From: Pseudomonas caspiana
Lineage (GTDB): Bacteria; Pseudomonadota; Gammaproteobacteria; Pseudomonadales; Pseudomonadaceae
DNA: 64,000 nt
Assembly: GCF_002158995.1 (NCBI RefSeq)
Contig: NZ_LOHF01000013.1
Span: forward strand, 1-64,000
Reading direction: 5' to 3'
Made by a program: the position numbers and the translations under genes. The notes beneath the pieces were generated by a model. The model did no database searches. It saw only the letters and a list, made by a program, of their open reading frames with translations, and was not told the origin of the DNA. This document shows, one piece after another, positions 9,590 to 17,811 of the stretch. Each line of letters starts with the position of its first letter. Position 1 is the stretch's first letter.

Positions 9590-11149
9590 TCAAAAATCAG
9601 GTTTCACTCGCCAAACCTGCTTCAACCTTTCCAAAGCATCCACAATGTCCGCCTCAGGCACCGCGGCAAATCCCAGCACCAGTCCTGTCCTGTTATCCAC
9701 AGGCTCGCTGGATTCCGGAAGCCAGTACCCGCTCAGCGGGCTGATTTCGACGCCGACACTTTTAGCTTTTTCGATCAGTTCTGTTTCCCGCTCAAGGCTG
9801 TCCACTCTCACTGCCACATGCAGCCCGGCAACGACTTTAGGCATCGCTGCGCAGCCTGGTATGCCCTCCGGCCAGTGACGGAGCAAAGTATTGCGACGAC
9901 TCAATGCCGCACGGCGCATTCGGCGGATGTGACGCTGGAAGTGTCCCGCAGCAATGAATTCGGCCATCACCGCTTGGGTACTCACTTCGGAGTGGCGCAT
10001 GTCCACAGCACGTCGACGGCTAAACGGTTCAACCAACCCCGCAGGCAGCACCAGATAGCCGAGGCGCAACCCCGGATAAGCAATCTTGCCGAATGTGCCG
10101 ACATACAAAACCCGTCCGCTTCGATCCAACGCCGCCAACGGTGCCAATGGCGCGCCGCTGTAGCGGTACTCGCCATCGTAGTCATCCTCGACAATCCAGC
10201 CCCGCGTCTTCTGCGCCCAATCAAGCAATTCGAGGCGTCGAGCCAGGCTCATCACCACGCCCATCGGGTACTGATGGGACGGCGTGACATAAGCCAGTTT
10301 GCAGGCGTGTCGCTGTAACTGCTCGCAGCACATACCGTCTTCATCAACATCTATGCCATGCAACTTTGCCCCGGCGATGGCAAACGCATGACCGGCGGCG
10401 CGATAGCCGGGATTCTCTATCGCAACACCGTCACCCTCCTCCAACAGCAGCTGTGCACAAAGACTAATCGCTTGCTGTGCGCCACTGGTGATTACTATTT
10501 GCTCACCGCGACACTGGAGACCGCGCGAGGTACGCAGATAAGCAGCGATCAACTCGCGCAGACGTGTGTCGCCTGCCGCCGGACCATAACCTAGCATCGC
10601 CAGATCAGGCTTTCGCCAAAAGGCTGCGTAAAGCCTGCCCCAAACGGCAAACGGAAACAGATCAAACGCCGGAACACCGACTCTGAAGGCCCTCGGCGCA
10701 CTCGGCAGATACGCGCCGAGATGATGACTCTCAAGCTTCTTGATGGCTGAACTGTGGATAACTTCGTCAGGAAGATTTAGCAGTGATTTCTCTGATTTTG
10801 TGGATAAGGCTGTGGGTAAGCCTGTAGATAACCCTGTGGACACTTTTGTGGATAATTTTCTGTCGGGGAGTACCTGACTTGATAATTGAGCCACATAGGT
10901 TCCGTCGCCCACACGCCCATCGGTGAAACCCTCGGCATAGAGCTGGTCGTAGGCACGCATCACACTATTGCGGGAAATACCCAGGGATTCAGCCAGATCG
11001 CGACTTGCCGGCAAACGCGTCCCACCGCTCAAGCGCCCGTCGAGGATACGTGCACGCAGCGTTTGATAGAGCTGGCGGCTCAACCCCTGACGGCGATCAA
11101 GCTCAATACCCGCAAGGCTGAACGGGAAAGACGGCAGCAGTCCGGACAT
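9590..11149 (-). CDS. MocR/PdxR-type GntR regulator with aminotransferase domain
   Basis: 519 aa. Residues about 20-85 form a GntR winged helix (SRQLYQTLRARILDGRLSGGTRLPASRDLAESLGISRNSVMRAYDQL in part), and residues about 160-510 form a fold-type I aminotransferase-like domain. In this family the domain binds PLP as an effector; the Lys of GTFGKIAYPGLRLGY is the expected Schiff-base lysine. The linker at about residues 98-119 consists of four-residue repeats of the form x-(L/V/P)-(S/P)-T, encoded by a 12-bp tandem repeat (see the repeat entry). It is divergent from the PaiB-like gene with an 89-bp spacer and probably regulates it. Confidence 0.9.
   Translation of the reverse strand: MSGLLPSFPFSLAGIELDRRQGLSRQLYQTLRARILDGRLSGGTRLPASRDLAESLGISRNSVMRAYDQLYAEGFTDGRVGDGTYVAQLSSQVLPDRKLSTKVSTGLSTGLPTALSTKSEKSLLNLPDEVIHSSAIKKLESHHLGAYLPSAPRAFRVGVPAFDLFPFAVWGRLYAAFWRKPDLAMLGYGPAAGDTRLRELIAAYLRTSRGLQCRGEQIVITSGAQQAISLCAQLLLEEGDGVAIENPGYRAAGHAFAIAGAKLHGIDVDEDGMCCEQLQRHACKLAYVTPSHQYPMGVVMSLARRLELLDWAQKTRGWIVEDDYDGEYRYSGAPLAPLAALDRSGRVLYVGTFGKIAYPGLRLGYLVLPAGLVEPFSRRRAVDMRHSEVSTQAVMAEFIAAGHFQRHIRRMRRAALSRRNTLLRHWPEGIPGCAAMPKVVAGLHVAVRVDSLERETELIEKAKSVGVEISPLSGYWLPESSEPVDNRTGLVLGFAAVPEADIVDALERLKQVWRVKPDF
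10753..10855. repeat. 12-bp tandem repeat of DnaA-box-like sequence inside the MocR linker
   Basis: TGTGGATAA, the complement of the DnaA box TTATCCACA, occurs exactly at 10753-10761, 10799-10807 and 10847-10855. Variants TGTGGGTAA (10811), TGTAGATAA (10823) and TGTGGACAC (10835) fill the array. The five copies from 10799 to 10847 start exactly 12 bp apart. In the gene frame each unit is four codons, giving the Ser/Thr-rich linker. Confidence 0.9.
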
Positions 11150-11238
11150 GCATTGGCCCTATCAAATTGACAATTAATGGCTCTTACAACCAACCAATAG
11201 CCTGCCTAGGATTGAGACTTCGGCCAAGAGATATTTCC

Positions 11239-11862
11239 ATGTACATACCGAGCGCTTTCAAAGACGACGACCTTGACAGCCTGCATGGCCTGATCGAGCA
11301 GACCCGGCTGGCGATTCTGGTTACCCATGACGAGCACGGCATGCAGGCCAGTCATTTGCCGCTGTTGTTGCGGACCGATCAAGGCGTAAATGGCACGCTA
11401 TATGGACATTTGGCCAAGGCCAACCCGCAGTGGCGCGCTTTGGAAAACGGCGCGCAGGCACTGGTGATTTTTCCCGGCGCAGAAGCTTACATCAGCCCGT
11501 CGTTTTATCCGGCCAAGGCTGAACACGGCAAAGTAGTACCCACCTGGAATTACGTGGCCGTTCACGCCTACGGCGTCGCGCAGGTTTTCAATGATCCGCA
11601 GCGACTGCTGGATGTCGTCAGCGGCCTGACCGACAAACACGAAAGCGAGCGCATCAAACCTTGGGCGGTGGCCGACGCACCTGCCGATTACATCGACAAG
11701 ATGCTGGGTGCCATTGTTGGCTTTGCATTGCCCATTGAGCGCCTGGAAGGCAAACGCAAACTCAGCCAGAACCGTGCGGCAGCGGACATTGCAGGCGTGC
11801 GTGACGGGCTGGCCGCAAGCGCAGATATCAAAGATCAGAAACTGGCTCAGTTGATGAGCTGA
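11239..11862 (+). CDS. PaiB-like FMN-binding negative transcriptional regulator family protein
   Basis: 207 aa, matching the PaiB family length. The family stretches PTWNYVAVHAYG near residue 95 and KLSQNRAAAD near residue 175 are clear. The flavin-reductase-like split barrel is expected to bind FMN; despite the family name, a DNA-binding role is not visible here and a detoxifying oxidoreductase role is possible. The ATG at 11239 (MYIPSAFKDDD) is where homology begins; the frame is open back to 11167. Divergent from the MocR regulator, its likely controller. Confidence 0.87.
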   Translation: MYIPSAFKDDDLDSLHGLIEQTRLAILVTHDEHGMQASHLPLLLRTDQGVNGTLYGHLAKANPQWRALENGAQALVIFPGAEAYISPSFYPAKAEHGKVVPTWNYVAVHAYGVAQVFNDPQRLLDVVSGLTDKHESERIKPWAVADAPADYIDKMLGAIVGFALPIERLEGKRKLSQNRAAADIAGVRDGLAASADIKDQKLAQLMS

Positions 11863-11918
11863 AAGTGTTTTTTGACGCAAATCCGGATCTGCACGCTGTC
11901 TCGCGGCAAACATAGGGC

Positions 11919-11991
11919 CTGTAGGAGCTGCCGAAGGCTGCGATCGCGGTGTGTCCGATAAATGCTTCGCAGCCTTCGGCAGCTCCTACAG
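11919..11991. repeat. REPIN-type inverted repeat with 25-bp perfect arms (family C)
   Basis: Positions 11919-11943 and 11967-11991 are exact reverse complements; the arm begins CTGTAGGAGCTGCCGAAGGC. The short centre holds CGGTGTGTCCGATAAATGC. It lies between the PaiB-like and first GNAT genes. Confidence 0.95.
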
Positions 11992-12033
11992 AAAAAGCAT
12001 TTATTCAGTTGGTTATTACGATAGGAGACCGCT

Positions 12034-12480
12034 GTGACCGATATTCAGATTCGCCCGGTTACCGAGCAGGATCACGCCGCGTGGCTACCGTTGTGGCAGG
12101 CCTACTTGCGCTTCTACAAAACCGAGCTGTCCGACGCCGTGACCGCCAGCACCTGGCAGCGCTTTCTCGACCCGTCTGAACCGACCAACGCGGCATTGGC
12201 CTGGCAGGACGGCACAGCGGTGGGCATGGTCCATTTCATCTACCATCGCTCCAACTGGAGCATCGCTAACGCCTGTTACCTTCAGGATTTGCTGGTCGCT
12301 CCCCAGCAACGCGGTACTGGCGTTGGCCGACGGTTGATCGAGTACGTGTATGCAACCGCCAAGGCCAATGATTGCGATAAGGTTCACTGGCTGACTCACG
12401 AAACCAACGCCACCGCCATTCAGCTGTATGAACGTATCGCTGAACGCCCGGGCTTAATCCAATTTCGCAAAGCGCTCTAG
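12034..12480 (+). CDS. GNAT-family N-acetyltransferase
   Basis: 148 aa single-domain acetyltransferase. The acetyl-CoA motif A reads LVAPQQRGTGVGRRLIEYV at about residues 89-107, followed by the NATAIQLYERI segment of motif B. GTG is taken as the start with AGGAG upstream at good spacing. Substrate unknown. The second GNAT gene begins 11 bp after its stop, so the two probably form an operon. Confidence 0.88.
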   Translation: MTDIQIRPVTEQDHAAWLPLWQAYLRFYKTELSDAVTASTWQRFLDPSEPTNAALAWQDGTAVGMVHFIYHRSNWSIANACYLQDLLVAPQQRGTGVGRRLIEYVYATAKANDCDKVHWLTHETNATAIQLYERIAERPGLIQFRKAL

Positions 12481-12491
12481 GAAGCTCATCT

Positions 12492-13166
12492 ATGTCGACC
12501 CCTGTACCTGATTGGCAAGCCGTCGCACTGCCAGATGCCCGAACACTGGAAGGACGCTTCATTCGCCTGGAAAAACTCAGCGTTGCGCGCCACGCCGACG
12601 GCTTATGGGATGCGCTGCAAGGTCCCGGCTCCGATCCGAAGCTTTGGGATTACTTGCCCTACGGACCATTTCTGAAGCGCAGCGAGTTTGATACCTGGCT
12701 GAGCCGCCACGAAGCAGATACCGACCCGTGGTTCTACACGGTGGTGGACCAGGCGACGGGCGCTGTTGATGGTTACCTGAGCCTGATGTCCATCGTGGCG
12801 GCTCATGGCCGAATAGAAATCGGCCACGTGACCTTCGGCGCATCGATGCAACGCACGCCGAAAGGTACCGAGGCGATTTATTTGTTGGCAAAGGAATCCT
12901 TCACGCTGGGTTACCGCCGCCTGGAATGGAAATGCAACGCCAACAACGCCCGCTCAAAACGCGCGGCGGAGCGGTTCGGCTTCAGCTACGAAGGCACATT
13001 CCGCCAGCACATGGTGGTCAAAGGCGTGAACCGTGACACGGCCTGGTATTCGATTATCGACAAGGAGTGGCCTCAACTGCAGCAAGCTTTCGAGAGCTGG
13101 CTGGCTGTGGGTAACTTCAAGGATGGGCAGCAGTTGAAGGGGCTGGAGGCTTTTCGCGGAATCTGA
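12492..13166 (+). CDS. RimJ/RimL-type GNAT N-acetyltransferase
   Basis: 224 aa, longer than the neighbouring acetyltransferase and of the RimJ/RimL or YjcK type. The layout is typical: an N-terminal LEGRFIRLEKLS strand, a central EIGHVTFGASMQRTPKGTEA region for acetyl-CoA, and NARSKRAAERFGFSYEGTFRQH with the conserved Asn-Ser-Glu-Phe-Gly-Phe elements near residue 155. It may acetylate a protein N-terminus or a small amine; no substrate can be assigned. Confidence 0.88.
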   Translation: MSTPVPDWQAVALPDARTLEGRFIRLEKLSVARHADGLWDALQGPGSDPKLWDYLPYGPFLKRSEFDTWLSRHEADTDPWFYTVVDQATGAVDGYLSLMSIVAAHGRIEIGHVTFGASMQRTPKGTEAIYLLAKESFTLGYRRLEWKCNANNARSKRAAERFGFSYEGTFRQHMVVKGVNRDTAWYSIIDKEWPQLQQAFESWLAVGNFKDGQQLKGLEAFRGI

Positions 13167-13179
13167 CCGATTTGGTTCA

Positions 13180-13252
13180 TGTACCGCGCAGGAGAGCAAA
13201 TGCCTTCGGATATGAAGGACGTATGAGAGAACAGAGGCTCCTGCGCGGTACA
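13180..13252. repeat. Inverted repeat with 15-bp perfect arms (family D)
   Basis: TGTACCGCGCAGGAG at 13180-13194 and CTCCTGCGCGGTACA at 13238-13252 are exact complements. A second short stem CCTTC/GAAGG lies inside. It resembles a REPIN with a terminal sequence different from the other families here, and may act as a terminator for the GNAT pair. Confidence 0.85.
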
Positions 13253-13382
13253 GCCATCAACAACCCGTTACACACAAAACCGTTGGCGGCCGAACAAAAA
13301 ACCTTCGTCGGGCTAAGGTTTAGTTCATGCCAACCAGGCATACGCTCATTAACCCACAATAAAACAACAAGGATGTTGTGAC

Positions 13383-13973
13383 ATGAATGTATTAGCTGCA
13401 GCAAAGCAAGAAAACCCGTGGCGGGTCCCTGCCCCGGTTTTGCACAACGGTAAATACGGCAGCGTTATCGTCGACCGTGGGGAGTGGAAGAAATCCCTCC
13501 CGGTCGCCAGTACCCTTCGACATACTTTTTCGGACAGCGCTGTCGGCGCTCAGTCGCTGATTATTGTCGGTACGTCATTGCAGATCTTCGAGTACCTTCT
13601 TTCTCATCAAAAGCATGGGGTCGAAAGCAATATCAAAGACCTGCCGGACATCTACATGGGTATCGCAAGGTTCAAGCCCAAAGAGCGATTCACTGCCGTG
13701 TTTCCTATTGGCGACGCGCTGGTCAATGTGGTGAATTATTTTGCCAGCACCATTCCGGTACCGGACTGGGTAACGCTCGTTGCAAGCCCGACCAGTCTGG
13801 ATGCCATGAAAAAGTCGTTCGATGGCTTGAGTCAGGCACAGATGGCCCAAGGAGAAATCCTTTACGTCAAGTTCGGCTACTTGCCGGAAGAAGGTATGCA
13901 GAAGATCGCGACCAAAAGCATCAGCTTCAGGCAGGTGGCTGAGGTAATCCAACAACGCTATAAAAAATCGTAA
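13383..13973 (+). CDS. Hypothetical protein, not recognised
   Basis: 196 aa, preceded by a good AAGGATGT ribosome site. No family is recognised. There is no signal peptide; a few hydrophobic stretches occur (SLIIVGTSLQIFEYLL near residue 58 and IGDALVNVVNYFA near 112), but neither is long enough to be a confident membrane segment. The C-terminus is basic. It has its own spacer on both sides and lies head-on against the HipA/HipB pair, a position typical of accessory genes. Function unknown. Confidence 0.7.
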   Translation: MNVLAAAKQENPWRVPAPVLHNGKYGSVIVDRGEWKKSLPVASTLRHTFSDSAVGAQSLIIVGTSLQIFEYLLSHQKHGVESNIKDLPDIYMGIARFKPKERFTAVFPIGDALVNVVNYFASTIPVPDWVTLVASPTSLDAMKKSFDGLSQAQMAQGEILYVKFGYLPEEGMQKIATKSISFRQVAEVIQQRYKKS

Positions 13974-14066
13974 CGAGATTGGACCTGCCCCTCTCAACCT
14001 GTGAGGTCATCTATCCATAGAGGCCAAGAGCTGGGCTGGGGCTTGCTCATACGTGGTGAGACGTTA

Positions 14067-14345
14067 TCAATTGATCTGCTTATGACGCCTCACCACGCCC
14101 ATCTGCAAACCAAACGGCCGGAATACCGCATTCAATGACTTGAGCGTCGGATTACCCTCACCTTGCTCGATCTGAATCAGCGTGCGCACCGAGATTTTGC
14201 ACATCTTGGCGTACTGGCTTTGATGCAGCCTCGCGCCCTCGACTCGCAGCCGCTTGACCGCTTCGCCCATCTCGAGGCTACCGTCAGCAATGCCCTGCTG
14301 AACGCTTTCGATCAGCAGCGCGCGGGCATCGATGGATAAGGTCAT
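14067..14345 (-). CDS. hipB: HipB-like XRE-family antitoxin
   Basis: 92 aa helix-turn-helix protein, expected to repress the operon and neutralise HipA. The HTH is about residues 38-75 (QSQYAKMCKISVRTLIQIEQ, then GEGNPTLKSLNAVF). Its start codon overlaps the hipA stop by four bases (14342-14345), so translation is coupled. It is the second gene of the operon, the reverse of the classical hipB-hipA order. The 14-bp TGCA palindromes in front of hipA are its likely operators. Confidence 0.85.
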   Translation of the reverse strand: MTLSIDARALLIESVQQGIADGSLEMGEAVKRLRVEGARLHQSQYAKMCKISVRTLIQIEQGEGNPTLKSLNAVFRPFGLQMGVVRRHKQIN

Positions 14346-15658
14346 TGCAGCCCCCAGGTGGTCAGCCGCTGATCCAGCTTGACCAAGGCAATGGCTGGAT
14401 GGTTGAACGTCGCGTCAGGCAGACCGCTGTCGCGCAATATATCCGGCAGCGCTCTCAGCTGTTGGGCGTCTTGACGCAAGCGCTCGAAAGCCTGCTGCGG
14501 ATCAAGAATATCTGCCAGTGCATCACATGCCGCGCGCCAGTTGACGACACCTGCTCGCTCGATGGACTTCGACCATTTGGTTGTACGAGTGATGCCCTCG
14601 GAATCCATGACCATGGGTGCAAGATCATAAATCGGTGCAAGTCGATAACCGTCTTGGCTGCGAATAATTGCCGTATTGCGACCGTGATTATCCGAGTTAC
14701 CAAGGATCTGGTTAATCAAGTCACGGCGAAGGTATTCGGCCACTAGATCAGGTATTTCTGCCTTCTGCCCGGCCTGCGACCATAACCCACTCAGAAGCGT
14801 GATCACCTCCTGATGATCCATGCGACTGCCTGGAATCGTTACTCCGGCCAGCGAATAGACAGACTCTACCGCCAGTCGCTCCACACCTTGCTCCGTGATA
14901 CGACGGTCAAAGCGTTTCATCCACAGGCTTGGCTTGTTCGCCTCCTCCAGTGCCATATCCTCTGTCGCGACAGTGTCGATGCCCAGCGCTTGCAGCGCCC
15001 TGTAGTACAAGTACTCACTGCGCAAAATATCCTGATCATTGTTCACAGCCTGATTGCGTGCGAGCTTGATGAACCAGTGCTCTTTGGCTTGTTCATCAGC
15101 CAGTACCGCATCCGGGTAAAGCAAGCCGTCCAGGCCTTGCGTCATCAACAGCTTCGGCGCTTCGCCCCCCGCACCGGTAGCCCCACCAATGGCAGCGCCT
15201 TGTTCATAGGCATATTCAAGAAAGTGCTGGTCACGGGTGATGACATCCGCACGCGTAAAGCCCATGGCCTCGCCCTCTTCCAGGACGGCTACTGACTCCT
15301 TGACCCGCAAGTTGCCAATGGGAGCAGGCGTGCTGCGCCCAAGCAGGTACAAGTCGTCGCTCAAACCTTCCGGCTTTTGTCGACCTAGCTGGGTGATTAG
15401 GAAGCGCCTGGCCGCGCCAGAAGGAGCAATGTCATGCAGAAAAGCCGGGGCCTCACGCAATGAGAATGTTTCAAAATCCACCGGCAGGCGGGCGCTCACG
15501 CCTTGGGAGAAAGAGTTCGGGTATGCGTCCAGAACGTAAGCCGCCTTGTAGGCGAAGCGACATGGACCGAGAAACCCTTTTGCGGGATCGTCAAACGAAA
15601 GGGTCATGGCATCCTTCCAGACGCCACTGCCATAAATCTGAAGAGTGAGGTTATACAT
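14342..15658 (-). CDS. hipA: HipA-type serine/threonine kinase toxin
   Basis: 438 aa, full length for the family. HipA kinases phosphorylate a translation-related target (glutamyl-tRNA synthetase in E. coli), causing growth arrest. A Gly-rich ATP loop (GGATGAGGEAPK) is at about 158-169, a candidate ATP lysine in WFIKLA near 198, the catalytic NSDNHGRN at 321-328 with Asp323, and the metal-binding YDLAP at 344-348. All key residues look intact, so the toxin is probably active. It is the first gene of the operon. Three operators lie just upstream. The target cannot be told from sequence. Confidence 0.9.
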   Translation of the reverse strand: MYNLTLQIYGSGVWKDAMTLSFDDPAKGFLGPCRFAYKAAYVLDAYPNSFSQGVSARLPVDFETFSLREAPAFLHDIAPSGAARRFLITQLGRQKPEGLSDDLYLLGRSTPAPIGNLRVKESVAVLEEGEAMGFTRADVITRDQHFLEYAYEQGAAIGGATGAGGEAPKLLMTQGLDGLLYPDAVLADEQAKEHWFIKLARNQAVNNDQDILRSEYLYYRALQALGIDTVATEDMALEEANKPSLWMKRFDRRITEQGVERLAVESVYSLAGVTIPGSRMDHQEVITLLSGLWSQAGQKAEIPDLVAEYLRRDLINQILGNSDNHGRNTAIIRSQDGYRLAPIYDLAPMVMDSEGITRTTKWSKSIERAGVVNWRAACDALADILDPQQAFERLRQDAQQLRALPDILRDSGLPDATFNHPAIALVKLDQRLTTWGLQ

Positions 15659-15666
15659 GGGACGCC

Positions 15667-15764
15667 TGCAATTTATTGCACCTGCCAGCCAGTAAAAGTG
15701 CGTATATCTGCACTATAGTGCATTTCCTGACTCATGCGCCGGGCAATAGATGCAATTTAATGCA
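15667..15764 (-). promoter_or_regulatory. hipAB operator array: three 14-bp TGCA palindromes at 42-bp spacing
   Basis: TGCAATTTATTGCA at 15667-15680, TGCACTATAGTGCA at 15709-15722 and TGCAATTTAATGCA at 15751-15764. The first two have perfect arms and the third has one mismatch. Starts are exactly 42 bp apart, about four helical turns, so all sites face the same side of the DNA. A degenerate fourth site (TGCGTATATCTGCA, 15699-15712) overlaps the middle one. TATAGT in the middle site could be a -10 element on the minus strand. The array begins 9 bp before the hipA start, as expected for autorepression. Confidence 0.85.
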
Positions 15765-15829
15765 GTTAATAATTTTTGAAGTAAAAAAGGGAGCCATATA
15801 GGCCCCCCGAGGAAATCTAACCGTTATTT

Positions 15830-15918
15830 CTGTAGTAGCTCAAGCACCGCGAGGCAGCAATGGCGGTCTTTCTGATACACCGCTTTCGCGGCCTCGCGGT
15901 GCTCGTGCGTTCCTACAA
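15830..15918. repeat. REPIN-type inverted repeat (family A)
   Basis: Arms AGCACCGCGAGGCAGC and GCGGCCTCGCGGTGCT with terminal TGTAG and CCTACA; the left arm has drifted from the family consensus. Together with the operator array it accounts for most of the 334-bp spacer 15659-15992. Confidence 0.85.
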
Positions 15919-15992
15919 GCTCCCTGTTTCACGCACCACAGCACGGTGTTATGTGCACCGAGGTAGAGCCGGGAGTTCAGAGATCAATGCAT

Positions 15993-17801
15993 TCAACCTT
16001 CAATCTCAACCAGTATCTCACCCGGGTTGACCCGATCGCCCTTGGCCACGTGAATGGCGACTACCTTGCCGGCGATTGCAGCCTGGACTTCGGTTTCCAT
16101 TTTCATCGCTTCGGTGATCAGTACAGCCTGACCGGCCTTGACCATGTCGCCTTCCTTGACCAGCACATCGACGATGTTACCGGGCATGGCCGTGCTGACA
16201 TGGCCTGGTGCGCTTGCCTGGGTTCGCTTGCTGGCGCCGCCGCTGACAAATTCGTTGAGCGGTTCGAACACCACTTCTTCCGGCATGCCATCGATGGAAA
16301 GGTAGAAGTGGCGCTTGCCTTCAGCCTTGACGCCCACCCCGGTGATGTCCACACGGTAGCTCTCGCCATGCACGTCGATGACGAACTCGGTGGGTACGCC
16401 CTCGCCTCCCGGCTTGCTCACACCACCCGCTTCAGGGATAGGCAGCAGCTCTTCAGCCTTAAGGGTGCCCGCAGCGCGCTCTTCGAGGAACTTGCGGCCG
16501 ATGTCCGGGAACATGGCATAAGTCAGTACGTCCTCTTCAGATTGAGCCAAAGCGCCAATTTCGCCGCGCAGTTTGGTCATTTCCGGCTTTAGCAGGTCCG
16601 CAGGCCGAACATCGATCAGTTCTTCATTGCCGATGGCCTGACGGCGCAGCTTTTCGTCCACCTGGCCCGGCGCCTTGCCATAACCGCCTTGCAGGTAAAG
16701 CTTCACTTCATTGGTGATGGTCTTGTAACGCTCACCGGCCAACACGTTGAAGAACGCTTGAGTACCCACGATCTGCGAGGTCGGCGTGACCAGCGGCGGA
16801 TATCCCAGGTCCTTGCGTACTCGCGGAATCTCGGCCAGCACTTCGCCCATACGGTTCAGCGCGCCCTGCTCTTTGAGCTGATTGGCAAGGTTGGAAATCA
16901 TCCCGCCTGGCACTTGGTTAACCTGCACACGGGTGTCGACAGCCGTGAATTCGCTTTCGAACTGGTGATACTTCTTACGAACTGCGTAGAAATACAGACC
17001 AATTTCCTGCAGCAGCTCCAGGTTCAAGCCGGTATCGAATTCGCTGCCTTTAAGGGCGGCAACCATGGACTCAGTGCCCGGATGGCTGGTGCCCCAGGCG
17101 AAGCTGGAGATGGCGGTGTCGATATGGTCCGCACCGTTCTCGATGGCCTTGAGTTGGCACATAGCGGCCAGACCAGCCGTGTCGTGGGAGTGGATGAACA
17201 CCGGCAATGACTGCTCGGCTTTGAGCGCCTTGACCAGTTCACCCGTCGCATAAGGTGTCAGTAAACCGGCCATGTCCTTGATCGCCACCGAATCACAGCC
17301 CATGGATTCCATCTGTTTGGCCTGGGCAACGAAGGCCTCGATGGTGTGTACCGGGCTGGTGGTATAGGCGATGGTGCCCTGAGCATGTTTGCCAGCGGCT
17401 TTCACCGCCTCGATGGCGACACGCAGGTTACGCACGTCGTTCATGGCGTCGAAGCTACGGAACACATCAATGCCGTTGACCGCCGCTTTCGCAACGAAAG
17501 CTTTGACCACGTCGTCGCTGTAGTGGCGATACCCCAGCAGGTTCTGGCCGCGCAGCAGCATTTGCAGACGTGTGTTGGGTAATGCCGCGCGCAGTTGGCG
17601 CAGACGCTCCCACGGGTCTTCTTTCAGAAAGCGAACGCAGGCATCAAACGTCGCGCCGCCCCAGCACTCCAGCGACCAATAGCCAACCTTGTCGAGCTTG
17701 TCGCAGATCGGCAGCATGTCTTCGGTGCGCATCCGGGTGGCCAACAGAGACTGGTGAGCGTCACGCAGGATGGTGTCGGTTACAAAAATCTTCTTGGACA
17801 T
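15993..17801 (-). CDS. pycB: Pyruvate carboxylase subunit B (carboxyltransferase-biotin carrier; OadA-like)
   Basis: 602 aa. An N-terminal HMGL-like carboxyltransferase domain (TDTILRDAHQSLLATRMRTED at the start, metal-site HSHDTAG near residue 208) is followed by a conserved carboxylase domain and a C-terminal biotinyl domain with EAMKMET, the biotinylated Lys near residue 567. With PycA it carboxylates pyruvate to oxaloacetate for anaplerosis. It is often annotated oxaloacetate decarboxylase alpha, but there are no beta/gamma membrane subunits here and a biotin carboxylase gene is adjacent, so pyruvate carboxylase is favoured. The ATG at 17801 has GAGGA upstream and begins 10 bp after the pycA stop. 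Confidence 0.93.
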   Translation of the reverse strand: MSKKIFVTDTILRDAHQSLLATRMRTEDMLPICDKLDKVGYWSLECWGGATFDACVRFLKEDPWERLRQLRAALPNTRLQMLLRGQNLLGYRHYSDDVVKAFVAKAAVNGIDVFRSFDAMNDVRNLRVAIEAVKAAGKHAQGTIAYTTSPVHTIEAFVAQAKQMESMGCDSVAIKDMAGLLTPYATGELVKALKAEQSLPVFIHSHDTAGLAAMCQLKAIENGADHIDTAISSFAWGTSHPGTESMVAALKGSEFDTGLNLELLQEIGLYFYAVRKKYHQFESEFTAVDTRVQVNQVPGGMISNLANQLKEQGALNRMGEVLAEIPRVRKDLGYPPLVTPTSQIVGTQAFFNVLAGERYKTITNEVKLYLQGGYGKAPGQVDEKLRRQAIGNEELIDVRPADLLKPEMTKLRGEIGALAQSEEDVLTYAMFPDIGRKFLEERAAGTLKAEELLPIPEAGGVSKPGGEGVPTEFVIDVHGESYRVDITGVGVKAEGKRHFYLSIDGMPEEVVFEPLNEFVSGGASKRTQASAPGHVSTAMPGNIVDVLVKEGDMVKAGQAVLITEAMKMETEVQAAIAGKVVAIHVAKGDRVNPGEILVEIEG

Positions 17802-17811
17802 TACGTATTCC

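Noticed and set aside
10753..10855. Chromosomal replication origin
   Set aside because: DnaA-like boxes are present, but there is no dnaA, dnaN or AT-rich unwinding element nearby, and the repeats lie inside a coding linker.
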